Of a stretch of 64,000 nt of DNA, positions 9,107 to 18,213 are shown piece after piece. A program made the position numbers and the translations under genes. Under the pieces are notes generated by a model. It made no database searches and was not told the DNA's origin. It saw only the letters and a program-made list of their open reading frames with translations. This DNA comes from Marinobacterium sedimentorum. Its GTDB lineage: Bacteria > Pseudomonadota > Gammaproteobacteria > Pseudomonadales > Balneatricaceae. Position 1 is the first letter of the stretch, and every line of letters begins with the position of its first letter. The stretch covers positions 1 through 64,000 of the forward strand of contig NZ_JALDYX010000020.1 of assembly GCF_024267675.1 (NCBI RefSeq), given 5' to 3'.

Positions 9107-9310
9107 CTAGCAGCCTGTCGGGCTTCGCCGGTCGTAGCGAGGGAAAGACCGATTTGAGTTAGTTTTTGAGCTCTTTTGAGGCAAATAGTGGTTCTATTTA
9201 ACAAAGAAGAGTACGCAAAGTAACCAAATTCGGCTTTTTCGCAGTAGACCAGTGTTAAGTCCGAGTGGCTGTTCGGGGCGAGTATGGCTTATTACAGGGG
9301 TGCATAATCT

Positions 9311-10246
9311 ATGACCGCAGCGCAATCCGCGTTGACTGACAAGGCGCTGCAGCGCAACCACTTTCGCGAGCAGTTGCGGGATGGTTTGGGCATTCAGGAT
9401 ATATTGCAGGGCAGGGAAGTGCTGCAGATTGAGAGGGATCCGCCGATTCACTGCGAATTGTACGAGTTCGACAGTCAGGCCCCCGTGTTGCTGTTTCTGC
9501 CGGGGCTTGGGACCTATTCGGAGCTCTACGCCGAGCTGCTGGCGGGTATTCGGGATCAGGGCTTCAATGTTGTGGGGGTTGACCCCCGTGGCCACGGTTA
9601 TTCCGGCGGCGAGCGCGGCTATTACAGCGTCGAGGACACCGTAGAGGATCTGCAGTGCGTGCTGGATAGCCTGCAGGAGCGCTTTAGCGGCCCTGTGGGC
9701 GTGTTTGGCTATTCAGGTGGTGCGGTGACGGGCCTGGCGCTGGCCGAAAAGGACAGCCGGGTGCAGGCGCTGTTGTGCGGCACTCTGCTGCTGAGCGAGC
9801 TGGCACCAGATCTGCTGCATGGTCTGGGTTGGCAATGGACCAGCGCTTCGGCCTGGATGTTTCCGCGCATGCGGGTGCCGCTCAAGGGCTTTATTGACTT
9901 TGAAACCCTGCTGGCCGGCCATCCGGCGGGTCCTCTTATCAATGCTGATCCCATGCTGGTGTTCGAGTATCCGTTGCGTACCCTGGCCAGCCTGTTCAGT
10001 CGCAGCGCCGGCATTTTGAAACGGGAGTATCCGTTTTCTCTGACCATCATGCAGGGTGCGCGGGATGAGGTGCTGGATGTGGACTATGCCCGCCGTGTCG
10101 TGGCGCAGTCGGTGCATCCCATTGAGCTGGTGCTGATTCCGGCCGAGGGGCACATGCTGCCCTGGGACAACGCCGCTGTGCTGGCGCAACGCTCGGCACA
10201 GTGGTTTCAGCAGCAACTGCAAAGCTCACAGGCCATCTCCGCCTGA
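9311..10246 (+). CDS. Alpha/beta-hydrolase, monoacylglycerol-lipase-like
   Basis: A 311-residue alpha/beta-hydrolase fold protein. The nucleophile elbow GYSGG places the serine at residue 135. The oxyanion-loop region LFLPGLGTYSELY, the strand-turn DPRGHGYSGG, an acid candidate in GARDEVLD and the late histidine in PAEGHMLPW complete the expected triad. The RGHGYSGG motif resembles lysophospholipase/monoglyceride lipases. No signal peptide is seen, so it should be cytoplasmic. The start follows AGGGG at suitable spacing. Substrate unknown. Confidence 0.82.
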   Translation: MTAAQSALTDKALQRNHFREQLRDGLGIQDILQGREVLQIERDPPIHCELYEFDSQAPVLLFLPGLGTYSELYAELLAGIRDQGFNVVGVDPRGHGYSGGERGYYSVEDTVEDLQCVLDSLQERFSGPVGVFGYSGGAVTGLALAEKDSRVQALLCGTLLLSELAPDLLHGLGWQWTSASAWMFPRMRVPLKGFIDFETLLAGHPAGPLINADPMLVFEYPLRTLASLFSRSAGILKREYPFSLTIMQGARDEVLDVDYARRVVAQSVHPIELVLIPAEGHMLPWDNAAVLAQRSAQWFQQQLQSSQAISA

Positions 10247-10339
10247 GTCGCTGTCATCCCGGTGTCATGCCCTGTTCATGTGGCTGTCACCGGCGGTATC
10301 GGACAATGCACCTGACTGCAATCCTGTCAGGTGATGCCG

Positions 10340-10873
10340 ATGAATGCGCTGCAACAGAAAATCACTCAGCTTGATACGCTTGCGTTCCACTGGTGCCAGG
10401 GTCATGCCAGGGCGCCGCAACTGGCGTCTGTCAGTCGCTGGGTGTCGAGGCTGGGGGATGGCCTCTGCTACGTCCTGCTGGGCGTTGCGCTGGCGCTGTT
10501 CGAGCCCGAGGACGGGCATCGCTTCCTGCAGACCGGCTTGCTGGCGTTTGGTATTGAGCTGCCGGCCTACCTGGTGCTTAAAAACCTGATCCGGCGCGAC
10601 CGTCCCTGCGACCGCTTCGATCATTTCTCGGCCTATATAAAACCCTCGGATCGCTTCAGTTTCCCCTCCGGGCATGCGGCAGCTGCCTTTACCTTTGCCG
10701 CTGTGATGGTGGCGCACTATCCCAGCCTGATGCTGCCGCTGTACGGACTGGCCAGCCTGATTGGGGCGTCCCGCGTATTGCTGGGTGTGCATTTTCCGTC
10801 GGATATTCTCGCCGGCGCCCTGCTGGGTATCTGCTGTGCCCAGCTGGGCATTCTGCTGTTCGGTCTGGGGTAA
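10340..10873 (+). CDS. PAP2-family membrane phosphatase
   Basis: Carries the three phosphatidic-acid-phosphatase motifs: KNLIRRDRP, SFPSGHAAA and SRVLLGVHFPSD, in the correct order. Several hydrophobic segments surround them. Family members dephosphorylate lipid phosphates or undecaprenyl pyrophosphate at the outer face of the inner membrane. The ATG at 10340 fits the AGGTGA site best; GTG 10331 and ATG 10334 are alternatives. It ends 6 bases before the glycosyltransferase-like gene, suggesting a two-gene envelope or lipid-modifying operon. Confidence 0.9.
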   Translation: MNALQQKITQLDTLAFHWCQGHARAPQLASVSRWVSRLGDGLCYVLLGVALALFEPEDGHRFLQTGLLAFGIELPAYLVLKNLIRRDRPCDRFDHFSAYIKPSDRFSFPSGHAAAAFTFAAVMVAHYPSLMLPLYGLASLIGASRVLLGVHFPSDILAGALLGICCAQLGILLFGLG

Positions 10874-10879
10874 AGCACC

Positions 10880-11935
10880 ATGAAAATACTCTACGGTGTG
10901 CAGGCAACAGGGAATGGACATATTACCCGGGCGCGGGTCATGGCCGGAGCCCTGGCAGCACAGGGGCTTGAGGTGGACTACCTGTTCAGTGGCCGCCCCG
11001 CGGAGCAGCTGTTTGATATGGATCCCTTTGGCGACTATCGCTGTCGCCGCGGCCTGACCTTCCAATACGGCGCAGGCGGGCGTGTGAATGCGCTCGGCAC
11101 CCTGTGCAACAACAGTCTGTGGCAGCTGTGGGGCGAGATACGCGGGCTGGATCTGAGTGGCTATGATCTGGTGATTAGCGACTTCGAGCCGGTCTCGGCC
11201 TGGGCGGCACGGCGTCAGGGTGTAGCCAGCATCGGTATCGCCCACCAGTATGTGTTCAACTACGAGCTGCCGGGGCGGCATCAGGGGCGCCTGACCCGCA
11301 GTGCCATTCGCCTGATGGCGCCGGTGGATACCGCCATTGGCCTGCACTGGCATCATTTTGACCAGCCCATACTGCCGCCGCTTGTTTCTCCGCCGCGCTA
11401 TCCGGTGACGCTCGAAGCCGACAAGATTCTGGTGTATCTGCCCCATGAAAGCCGCGCCCAGTTGCTCGACTGGTTCAGCCGCTTTGCGAATTATCGCTTC
11501 GTGGTTTATTGCGACAGCGCAGAACCCGAAACACAGCAAAACCTGCAGTTCCAGCCCTTCTGCCGTGATGGTTTTGAGCGCGATCTGGCCAGTTGTGCCG
11601 GCGTGATCAGCAACAGTGGCTTCGGGCTGGCCAGCGAAACGGTGCAGTACGGCAAGAAGTTGCTGAGCAAGCCCTATCGCGGCCAGGTGGAACAGCTTTC
11701 CAATGCCGAAATCATGCAGCAGCTGGGGCTGGCCAGCGTGGTGAAAGGCGATTGCGATCTGGCGCAACTCAAACGCTGGCTGCAAGAGCCCAATCCGTCC
11801 CCGGCGCCCTATCCGGATGTGGCCACTGCGCTGGCGCGCTGGATTGCCGGAGGTCATGCCGAGCCCGCAGCGTCTTTGGCCAAACGTCTGTGGGCCTGTC
11901 ACGCCGCCCAGGCTGGGGCAACAGCGGGCGCCTGA
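10880..11935 (+). CDS. Glycosyltransferase-like protein, MJ1255/VC2487 family
   Basis: The 351-residue product begins ILYGVQATGNGHITRARVM, the glycine-rich N-terminus of the MJ1255/VC2487 group of GT-B fold proteins related to MurG-type UDP-sugar transferases. The second half has the nucleotide-sugar region (GVISNSGFGLASETVQYGKKLLSKP). The sugar donor and acceptor are unknown. Its close linkage to the PAP2 gene suggests a shared role in a lipid-linked glycan, but this is inference. Confidence 0.82.
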   Translation: MKILYGVQATGNGHITRARVMAGALAAQGLEVDYLFSGRPAEQLFDMDPFGDYRCRRGLTFQYGAGGRVNALGTLCNNSLWQLWGEIRGLDLSGYDLVISDFEPVSAWAARRQGVASIGIAHQYVFNYELPGRHQGRLTRSAIRLMAPVDTAIGLHWHHFDQPILPPLVSPPRYPVTLEADKILVYLPHESRAQLLDWFSRFANYRFVVYCDSAEPETQQNLQFQPFCRDGFERDLASCAGVISNSGFGLASETVQYGKKLLSKPYRGQVEQLSNAEIMQQLGLASVVKGDCDLAQLKRWLQEPNPSPAPYPDVATALARWIAGGHAEPAASLAKRLWACHAAQAGATAGA

Positions 11936-12019
11936 GCCGTAGCGCGATTAATTATCAGCCGGGTTTTATCTGGGCGGGCTGCTGGAGTATGGTCAGACAT
12001 CATTCCAGCGGAGAGCGTC

Positions 12020-12787
12020 ATGCAGAATAGAACGGTGCTGATTACGGGAGCCGGCAGCGGTATTGGCCAGGAGGTGGCGCTGGCATTGGCCGCACAGGGG
12101 CATCGCATTATCGCTACCGACCTGATTGCGGCGGCGGCACAGCATACCGCAGACCAGATACTGGCCGGCGGCGGCCAGGCGCGGGCGCTGATACTGGATG
12201 TCAGTGCCCAGGCGGATATCGATCAGCTGGCGTCGCTGTTACAAGGCGAAACGGTGGACGTGCTGATCAACAATGCCGGCCTGCAGCATGTGGCGCCGCT
12301 GGAGTCCTTTCCCCCCGAGCGTTTTGACCTGCTGGTGCAGGTAATGCTGAACGGCGCCGCCATGCTTACGCGGGCACTGCTGCCCGCCATGCGGGCGTCG
12401 GGCTACGGACGTATTATCAATATCGGCTCCATTCATGCCCTGGTGGCATCGCCGTACAAGAGCGCCTATGTGGCGGCCAAGCACGGGCTGCTGGGTTTTT
12501 CCAAGGTGGTGGCGCTGGAGACGGCCGATACCGATATCACCATCAATACCATTTGTCCCTCCTATGTTCGTACGCCCCTGGTTGATAAGCAGATTCAGGA
12601 TCAGGCGCGGGAAAACGGCATCAGTGAAGCGGATGTAGTGAGCGAAATAATGCTCAAACCCATGCCTAAGGGGGTCTTTATCAGTATTGAGGAACTGGCC
12701 GGACTGGCACTGTTTCTGATGAGTTCTGCGGCACGTAATATTACCGCCCAGGCGATTGCCGTGGATGGCGGCTGGACCGCGCGCTAG
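12020..12787 (+). CDS. bdhA: 3-hydroxybutyrate dehydrogenase (SDR family)
   Basis: A 255-residue classical short-chain dehydrogenase. The cofactor site TGAGSGIG, the NNAG motif (LINNAGLQHV), the catalytic serine in NIGSIHALVASPYKSAY and the YVAAK pair are all present. The ICPSYVRTPLVDKQI loop and HALVAS surroundings match bacterial D-3-hydroxybutyrate dehydrogenases, which interconvert 3-hydroxybutyrate and acetoacetate with NAD. It is preceded by a GGAGAG ribosome site and stands alone. A different SDR substrate is possible but less likely. Confidence 0.88.
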   Translation: MQNRTVLITGAGSGIGQEVALALAAQGHRIIATDLIAAAAQHTADQILAGGGQARALILDVSAQADIDQLASLLQGETVDVLINNAGLQHVAPLESFPPERFDLLVQVMLNGAAMLTRALLPAMRASGYGRIINIGSIHALVASPYKSAYVAAKHGLLGFSKVVALETADTDITINTICPSYVRTPLVDKQIQDQARENGISEADVVSEIMLKPMPKGVFISIEELAGLALFLMSSAARNITAQAIAVDGGWTAR

Positions 12788-12835
12788 TGTCGTTTTAAAA
12801 GGCTAACTTATTGTAAAGCGGGCATAAAATAAAAA

Positions 12836-12861
12836 GGGCGCGATGATCCGTCATCGCGCCC
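12836..12861. terminator. Strong GC-rich hairpin downstream of bdhA
   Basis: An 11-bp perfect stem GGGCGCGATGA / TCATCGCGCCC with a 4-base loop. The A-rich run on its left gives a T-tract for minus-strand transcripts, while TCTTG follows on the right, so it probably acts in both directions and ends bdhA transcription. Confidence 0.65.
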
Positions 12862-13216
12862 TCTTGTCTGGCTTCCATTTTCCGTGCGCTTGAATTGCAT
12901 CCTGCGTGCGTCCAATTCGTCCTTTGCGCTAACCGAGGCCATCCTTGCTATTCGTTCCATGAACAGGAGATCCATGAGACTGATTATGGGCGCTGCCAAA
13001 TTTATTAATATAGGAAAAAGTCCTAAAAGATGTTTCATTATCTTTACACTTTTGAAGTGGCGGCAGTGTCTGGTCGAGAAAGCGAAACTGTTACCAAACA
13101 TTTACAGTTTGCTGCGCCGGAGGGCGCGGGGCCTGGCGAATCCTGGCTGGCCCAATCTTCAGATCAATTTGGCCGTGGACATTATCCCTGTGAAACGCAT
13201 AGACTAGATGCCTTCT

Positions 13217-13340
13217 TGTCGGGGTGCCTTAAAAAGCACCGAGCGCGTATCGGTTTACCGATCTTCTGCTCGGTCATTTGAGGGGCTGAGATCAAACCCG
13301 TTGAACCTGATCCGGTTAGTACCGGTGTAGGAAACCGAGA
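13217..13340 (+). ncRNA. TPP riboswitch (THI element)
   Basis: The conserved blocks of the thiamine-pyrophosphate aptamer are present in order: TCGGGGTGCC, GGGGCTGAGATCA, ACCCGTTGAACCTGATCCGG and TTAGTACCGGTGTAGGAAA. A variable P3a-like hairpin (ATCGGTTTACCGAT) lies between the first two. TCGG at 13219 can pair with CCGA at 13334 to close P1. It precedes thiD by about 75 bases and should lower expression of the whole thiD-to-thiC operon when TPP is abundant. No clear long terminator follows; a short TTTGGC/GCCAAA hairpin (13381-13397) just before the ribosome site suggests control near translation initiation. Confidence 0.97.
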
Positions 13341-13414
13341 TATGTCCCATATACTCTTTCCTCTGTTCTTCTGGTGAATCTTTGGCCGACAGCCAAATTT
13401 ATCAGGAGCCGACC

Positions 13415-14233
13415 ATGCAGCAGCGTTCCCCGCATGCCTGTCCCATAGCACTGACCATCGCCGGGTCCGATTCTGGCGGCGGTGCCGGGATTCAGGCTGA
13501 CCTCAAGGCATTTTCTGCGCTGGGCGTTTATGGCGCTTCGGTTATCGCTGCCCTGACGGCCCAGAACACCCAGGAAGTGCGCGCCATCCAGGATGTGCCG
13601 CCGGAATTTATTCGCAGTCAAATTCAAACCGTATTCGATGATCTGGCCATTGGCGCCGTCAAGATCGGCATGCTCAGTCAGCCGGCGGTGATTGCTGTGG
13701 TGGCCGAGGAACTGCGGCGCTACCAGGCCCGCAATATAGTGCTCGATCCGGTCATGGTGGCCAAGAGCGGCGACAAGCTGCTGGCACAGGAGGCGGTTGC
13801 CAGCCTGCGTACGGAATTGCTGCCGCTGGCGACCATTCTGACCCCCAACCTGCCGGAAGCGGCGGTGCTGCTCGATTGCGAGGAGCCGACCTGCCGCGAT
13901 GACATGATTCGTGCCGCCCGGGCACTGCTTGAGTGCGGCCCTGAGGCTGTGCTGCTCAAGGGGGGGCATCTGCAGGGGCAGGATAGCGCCGATCTGCTCT
14001 GCACGGCCGATCAGCTGCTCTGGTTGCCCGCAAGGCGCATCGATACACGCAATACCCACGGTACCGGTTGCACACTGTCCTCCGCCATAGCCGCGGAGCT
14101 GGCCAGGGGCCTGTCGGTACAGGCGGCAGTTGAGAGTGCAAAGGCCTATATCAGTGCTGCCATAGAGGCGGCGGACAGGCTTGAGATCGGCAGCGGTCAC
14201 GGGCCTGTCCACCATTTCCACCGTTGGTGGTGA
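13415..14233 (+). CDS. thiD: Hydroxymethylpyrimidine/phosphomethylpyrimidine kinase
   Basis: Phosphorylates HMP and HMP-P to HMP-PP for thiamine synthesis. The ribokinase-fold motifs are visible: ALTIAGSDSGGGAGIQADLK near the N-terminus, LDPVMVAKSGDKLL, and the C-terminal anion-hole motif NTHGTGCTLSSAIAA. The start at 13415 follows AGGAG; an 11-codon upstream extension is unlikely. It is the first gene after the riboswitch and overlaps the start of the ABC ATPase gene. No fused ThiE domain is present. Confidence 0.97.
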   Translation: MQQRSPHACPIALTIAGSDSGGGAGIQADLKAFSALGVYGASVIAALTAQNTQEVRAIQDVPPEFIRSQIQTVFDDLAIGAVKIGMLSQPAVIAVVAEELRRYQARNIVLDPVMVAKSGDKLLAQEAVASLRTELLPLATILTPNLPEAAVLLDCEEPTCRDDMIRAARALLECGPEAVLLKGGHLQGQDSADLLCTADQLLWLPARRIDTRNTHGTGCTLSSAIAAELARGLSVQAAVESAKAYISAAIEAADRLEIGSGHGPVHHFHRWW

Positions 14234-14979
14234 GCGGCCGGGTGCTCGGAGTTGACGTACGCAACGCCAGCCTCGCCTGGCAGGGTCACAGCGTTTTCAG
14301 CGAATTGAATTTTCATTTGCCGGCCGGTGAGTGGACCTGTCTGCTGGGGCAGTCCGGTGTTGGCAAGAGTTCGCTGCTGCGCCTGCTGGCAGGGCTGACC
14401 GAGCAGATGCAGGTGCGGGCCGAGATAGTTGCCAGCGATGGCAAGTCGCTGGACGGACGAGTGGCCTGGATGGCGCAGCAGGATTTGCTGCTGCCCTGGC
14501 TGGGCGTGCTGGATAACGTGCTGCTGGGGCCGCGTCTGCGGCGCAGCCGCGTTACCCCGGCGCAGCGCGAACAGGCCCGCTACCTGCTGAGCCAGGTGGG
14601 TCTGGCGGGGCTGGATGCGCGTTACCCTGCGGCCTTGTCGGGCGGCCAGCGGCAGCGAGTGGCCCTGGCGCGCATGCTGATGGAAGACCGCCCGCTGGTC
14701 CTGATGGACGAACCCTTTTCGGCACTGGATGCGGTGACACGGCTGAAATTGCAGGATCTGGCGGCCCATCTGCTGGCCGATCGCACGGTGCTGCTGATTA
14801 CCCATGATCCGCTGGAGGCGTTGCGTCTGGGGCATCAGGTGCTGGTATTGCAGGGCAGCCCAGCCCGCCTCACCGCGCCGCTGCGCCCGCAGGATGCACC
14901 GCCCCGGGCAGTGGATCAGCCCCAGGTGCTGGAATTGCAGGGACGTCTGCTGCGCCAGCTGATGGAGCTGTCGACATGA
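14230..14979 (+). CDS. ABC transporter ATPase for thiamine precursor (ThiZ-like)
   Basis: A ~250-residue ATP-binding subunit with Walker A GQSGVGKSS, signature LSGGQRQRVALARML, Walker B VLMDEPFSALD and the switch region LLITHDPLEALRLG. It overlaps thiD, and the start must be a non-ATG codon: TTG 14224 and GTG 14227, 14230 or 14242 are all possible. Translational coupling to thiD is likely. With the next two genes it forms an importer of the nitrate/taurine-like family, and the riboswitch context points to HMP or a degraded-thiamine pyrimidine as cargo. Confidence 0.92.
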   Translation: MSGRVLGVDVRNASLAWQGHSVFSELNFHLPAGEWTCLLGQSGVGKSSLLRLLAGLTEQMQVRAEIVASDGKSLDGRVAWMAQQDLLLPWLGVLDNVLLGPRLRRSRVTPAQREQARYLLSQVGLAGLDARYPAALSGGQRQRVALARMLMEDRPLVLMDEPFSALDAVTRLKLQDLAAHLLADRTVLLITHDPLEALRLGHQVLVLQGSPARLTAPLRPQDAPPRAVDQPQVLELQGRLLRQLMELST

Positions 14980-15740
14980 ATTCCCTGCGCAGTTTGGGCA
15001 TAGCGGCAGGGCTCTGCGGCCTCTGGCAGCTGCTGGTGTGGTTAACCGATGCACCGCATTTTATCCTGCCGGGGCCCTTGCGGGTGCTGGCGGCGCTGTA
15101 CGGCAATATAGGCCTGATATTGCAGCATGCCGGCGTGACCCTGGCGGAGATACTGCTGGGTCTGTTGCTCGGTGTCCTGCTGGGCCTGGGCAGTGCCCTG
15201 ACACTGATCTGGTTTCGTCGCCTGCGGCCCTGGATGCTGCCGATTCTGGTGATCAGCCAGTCGATCCCGGTGTTCGCACTGGCGCCGGTACTGATGCTCT
15301 GGCTGGGATACGGCATGGCTTCCAAGGTGGCGATGGCCACGCTGATCATCTATTTCCCGGTGACAGCGGCCTGTTACGACGGCCTGCGGCATACGCCGGC
15401 GGCCTGGCTGGAACTGGCCCGAACCCTGGGGGCTGACAAGCGTACCCAGCTGCTGCACATTCGCCTGCCGTCGGCATTGCCGGCGCTGGGCTCGGGGTTG
15501 CGGGTTGCAGCTTCGGTGGCGCCCATAGGCGCGGTCGTGGGGGAGTGGGTCGGTTCATCCACCGGGCTTGGTTATCTGATGCTGCATGCCAATGCGCGCA
15601 TGCAGGTGGATCTGATGTTTGCGGCCCTGCTGGTGCTGTCGCTGATGGCGGTGAGCCTGTATTTCCTGATTGACTGGCTGCTGCGGCGCTTGATGCCCTG
15701 GCAGTCTGAAACCCTGTTTGATGATGCCCGGGAGGCATAA
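14976..15740 (+). CDS. ABC transporter permease for thiamine precursor (ThiX-like)
   Basis: A 254-residue inner-membrane permease of the BPD_transp_1 type with about six hydrophobic segments and the EAA-loop region (LELARTLGADKRTQLLHIRLPSALP). Its ATG overlaps the ATPase stop codon (ATGA), so the two are translated together. The next gene encodes the matching periplasmic binding protein. Confidence 0.92.
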   Translation: MNSLRSLGIAAGLCGLWQLLVWLTDAPHFILPGPLRVLAALYGNIGLILQHAGVTLAEILLGLLLGVLLGLGSALTLIWFRRLRPWMLPILVISQSIPVFALAPVLMLWLGYGMASKVAMATLIIYFPVTAACYDGLRHTPAAWLELARTLGADKRTQLLHIRLPSALPALGSGLRVAASVAPIGAVVGEWVGSSTGLGYLMLHANARMQVDLMFAALLVLSLMAVSLYFLIDWLLRRLMPWQSETLFDDAREA

Positions 15741-15742
15741 AC

Positions 15743-16687
15743 ATGAAAACAACAAAGCTAAAAGTCGCCGCCATGCTGGCCACTGCACTGCTGAGTGCGA
15801 ATGTCATGGCGGCGGAAAAAGTCACGCTGCTGCTCGACTGGTTTATCAACCCGGATCACGGCCCGCTGATCGTGGCGCAGCAGCAGGGCTACTTCAAGGA
15901 GCAGGGGCTCGAGGTCGTGATGCAGGAGCCGGCGGACCCGTCCATGCCGCCCAAGCTGGTCGCCGCCGGCAAGGCTGACATGGCGGTATCCTATCAGCCG
16001 CAGCTGCACGTGCAGATCGATGAAGGCCTGCCGTTGAGCCGCGTCGGTACCCTGGTGGCAACGCCGCTGAATTCTCTGGTGGTGCTGGAAAGCAGTGATA
16101 TCCATTCGATCGAGGACCTCAAGGGCAAGAAGGTCGGCTATTCGGTCGGCGGTTTCGAGGATGCGCTGCTCAAGGCCATGCTGGCCCGTGAAGGCCTGGA
16201 ACTGTCGGACATCGAAATGGTGAACGTGAACTGGTCGCTGTCGCCGTCACTGATCACCGGCAATGTCGATGCCGTCATCGGCGCCTACCGCAACTTCGAG
16301 CTGAACCAGATGGATATCGAGGGCCATCCGGGGCGGGCGTTTTACGTCGAGGAACTGGGCGTGCCGGCCTACGACGAGCTGGTGCTCGTCGTGAACAACA
16401 AGGATCGCAAGAACCCCAAGTATGGCCGTTTCATGCGGGCGCTGGAAAAGGCGACCCAGTTTATCGTCAACCATCCGGAAGAGGCCTGGACCAGCTTTGT
16501 CAGCTACAAGGCGGATCTGCACAACGAACTGAACAAGCGTGCCTGGGCCGATACCCTGACCCGTTTTGCACTGCGCCCGGCGGCGCTGGACAGCGGCCGT
16601 TACGAGCGCATGGGCGCCTTTATGCAGGCCCAGGGACTGACCAAGGCCAACCCGGCGGTATCGACCTACGCCTTTGAGCCCAAATAA
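15743..16687 (+). CDS. Periplasmic binding protein for pyrimidine thiamine precursor (ThiY/NMT1-like)
   Basis: A 314-residue secreted protein. The first ~23 residues (KLKVAAMLATALLSANVMA) are a signal peptide. The mature protein starts KVTLLLDWFINPDHGPLIVAQQQGYF, the hallmark of the NMT1/THI5-like family that binds HMP or formylaminopyrimidine. GGAGG precedes the ATG. It supplies ligand to the ATPase and permease just upstream, for use by ThiD or after TenA hydrolysis. Confidence 0.93.
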   Translation: MKTTKLKVAAMLATALLSANVMAAEKVTLLLDWFINPDHGPLIVAQQQGYFKEQGLEVVMQEPADPSMPPKLVAAGKADMAVSYQPQLHVQIDEGLPLSRVGTLVATPLNSLVVLESSDIHSIEDLKGKKVGYSVGGFEDALLKAMLAREGLELSDIEMVNVNWSLSPSLITGNVDAVIGAYRNFELNQMDIEGHPGRAFYVEELGVPAYDELVLVVNNKDRKNPKYGRFMRALEKATQFIVNHPEEAWTSFVSYKADLHNELNKRAWADTLTRFALRPAALDSGRYERMGAFMQAQGLTKANPAVSTYAFEPK

Positions 16688-16747
16688 GGCGGGCCCAAGG
16701 ACGTTGAACCCAGGCAAGTTGAATTAAGTTCAGACGCGGGAGCCTCG

Positions 16748-17404
16748 ATGACGATGTCATTTTCACAACAGCTGCGCAGCACTGCCGAGCCCTGGTGGAG
16801 CGGTGCCGTAGACCACCCTTTCACCGTTCGGCTCGGTGACGACACCCTGGCGGATGCGGTCTATATCCGCTATCTGCTGCAGGACTACGCCTTTATCGGC
16901 ACCCTGGCCGATCATGCCGCGCTGGCGATTGCTGCTGCACCCGACATGGCGGCCAAGGGTGTGCTGGCGGGTTTTCTGGCGGCGCTGACCTCGGCCGAGA
17001 ATGACTACTTCGAGCGTTCCTTTGCCGCCCTTGATGTAAACCCTGCAGCGTACCGGGCGCCTGAACTGAATCCCGTGGCGCAGATGCTGGCGCGGGAAAT
17101 GCGCGATGCCCAGGCCTGCGGCTACGCCGACATGATAGTGGTGCTGGCCTGTGCCGAATGGGTCTATCTGAGCTGGGCACAGCGCGAGGCGAAAAAGACG
17201 CCGCCGACGCGTTTCTGGCTGCGCGAATGGATCGATATCCATGTATTGCCGGAATTCGAGGCGTTCGTGGCCTGGCTGCAGGCGCAGCTCGACAGTTTTG
17301 GCGAGCTGGACGCGGCGGATCGAAAGCGCCTTGAACAGCGTTTTACCCGTATGGCCTGGCTGGAACAGGCGTTCTTTGATGTCTTGCTGACCGAGCAGAA
17401 ATGA
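16748..17404 (+). CDS. TenA-family protein, divergent copy
   Basis: A 218-residue all-helical TenA-fold protein. Asp46 (LLQDYAF) and the late glutamate Glu206 (WLEQAFF) match the catalytic acid positions. In the usual cysteine region the sequence is LACAEWVY, with Cys135 one residue further from the conserved Tyr than in the canonical copy downstream, and Glu137 nearby. It may therefore be TenA_E-like, acting on an aminopyrimidine intermediate rather than thiamine itself. It ends in an ATGA overlap with the second TenA gene. Confidence 0.85.
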   Translation: MTMSFSQQLRSTAEPWWSGAVDHPFTVRLGDDTLADAVYIRYLLQDYAFIGTLADHAALAIAAAPDMAAKGVLAGFLAALTSAENDYFERSFAALDVNPAAYRAPELNPVAQMLAREMRDAQACGYADMIVVLACAEWVYLSWAQREAKKTPPTRFWLREWIDIHVLPEFEAFVAWLQAQLDSFGELDAADRKRLEQRFTRMAWLEQAFFDVLLTEQK

Positions 17405-18069
17405 TCATGTCCATCTATGAAGAGCTCAAGCGCGCCGCCCAGCCCGACTGGGATGCCTATATTCAGCACGAATTTGTGCGTGGGCTGGGTGATGGCACCC
17501 TGGCGCCGGAATCCTTTGCCCATTACCTGAAGCAGGATTACCTCTTCCTGCTGCAGTTCAGCCGTGCCTGGGGACTGGCGGTATACAAAAGCCGCACCCT
17601 GGAGCAGATGCGTTATGCCCAGCAGGGTATCAACGCCATGCTGGATATCGAGATCGGTCTGCATGTGCAGTACTGCGCCGACTGGGGTATCAGCGAAGCG
17701 GAACTGCAGCGCCTGCCGGAAGCGGCCGCCACCGTGGCCTATACCCGTTATGTGCTGGACGCGGGTCTATGCGGCGATCTGGCGGATCTGCATGCTGCGC
17801 TGGCGCCCTGCATCGTCGGCTATGCCGAAGTCGCCCGCTGGCTGCTGGATCAGCCGTCCACCGTGCTGGATGGCAACCCTTACCGCGCCTGGATCGAAAT
17901 GTATGCCAGCGAGGAATATCAGGCGGTCGCCGCCGCCGAAATCCGCCTGCTGGATGAACTCTGTGCCGGCATGCCGGCGCGACGTCTGGATGAGCTGAAA
18001 AAGACCTTCCACACCGCAACCCGGATGGAAGCGGCCTTCTGGCAGATGGGGCTCGATCTGAGCGCCTGA
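17401..18069 (+). CDS. tenA: Aminopyrimidine aminohydrolase / thiaminase II, TenA_C type
   Basis: A 222-residue canonical TenA. It has Asp46 (LKQDYLF), the nucleophilic cysteine at Cys137 in ALAPCIVGYAEV, and the glutamate of the C-terminal motif at Glu210 (TRMEAAFWQM). Family members convert 4-amino-5-aminomethyl-2-methylpyrimidine to HMP and so salvage degraded thiamine. It starts on the stop codon of the divergent TenA copy. Together with the upstream importer and ThiD this makes a complete salvage route. Confidence 0.93.
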   Translation: MIMSIYEELKRAAQPDWDAYIQHEFVRGLGDGTLAPESFAHYLKQDYLFLLQFSRAWGLAVYKSRTLEQMRYAQQGINAMLDIEIGLHVQYCADWGISEAELQRLPEAAATVAYTRYVLDAGLCGDLADLHAALAPCIVGYAEVARWLLDQPSTVLDGNPYRAWIEMYASEEYQAVAAAEIRLLDELCAGMPARRLDELKKTFHTATRMEAAFWQMGLDLSA

Positions 18070-18213
18070 ATGAATTCCTGAAGTGAAACCCTAACCCTGA
18101 CCCGCCATAGCCGCGGGGTTGGGGGGCTTATGCCCAAATTAAGCTCAAAACACGATTTTCAATCATGCTGGCAGGATGCCGGCGCTAAACCGACCCAAGA
18201 GGATGAGAATAAA

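Noticed and set aside
9107..9310. Short intergenic sequence after mutM resembling a dispersed fragment (AACAAAGAAGAGTACGCAAA)
   Set aside because: Similar short fragments are common between genes in gammaproteobacteria, but there is only one copy in the window and no inverted ends, so no repeat or mobile element can be claimed.
12808..13038. Minus-strand frame with a hydrophobic start (MKHLLGLFPILINLAAPI) after bdhA
   Set aside because: It runs through the 11-bp terminator hairpin, has only a weak ribosome site and no recognised family. A small membrane peptide cannot be excluded.
18070..18213. Possible second riboswitch or attenuator before thiC
   Set aside because: The C- and G-rich stretch (CCTGACCCGCC / GCGGGGTTGG) pairs imperfectly and none of the TPP aptamer blocks are present.
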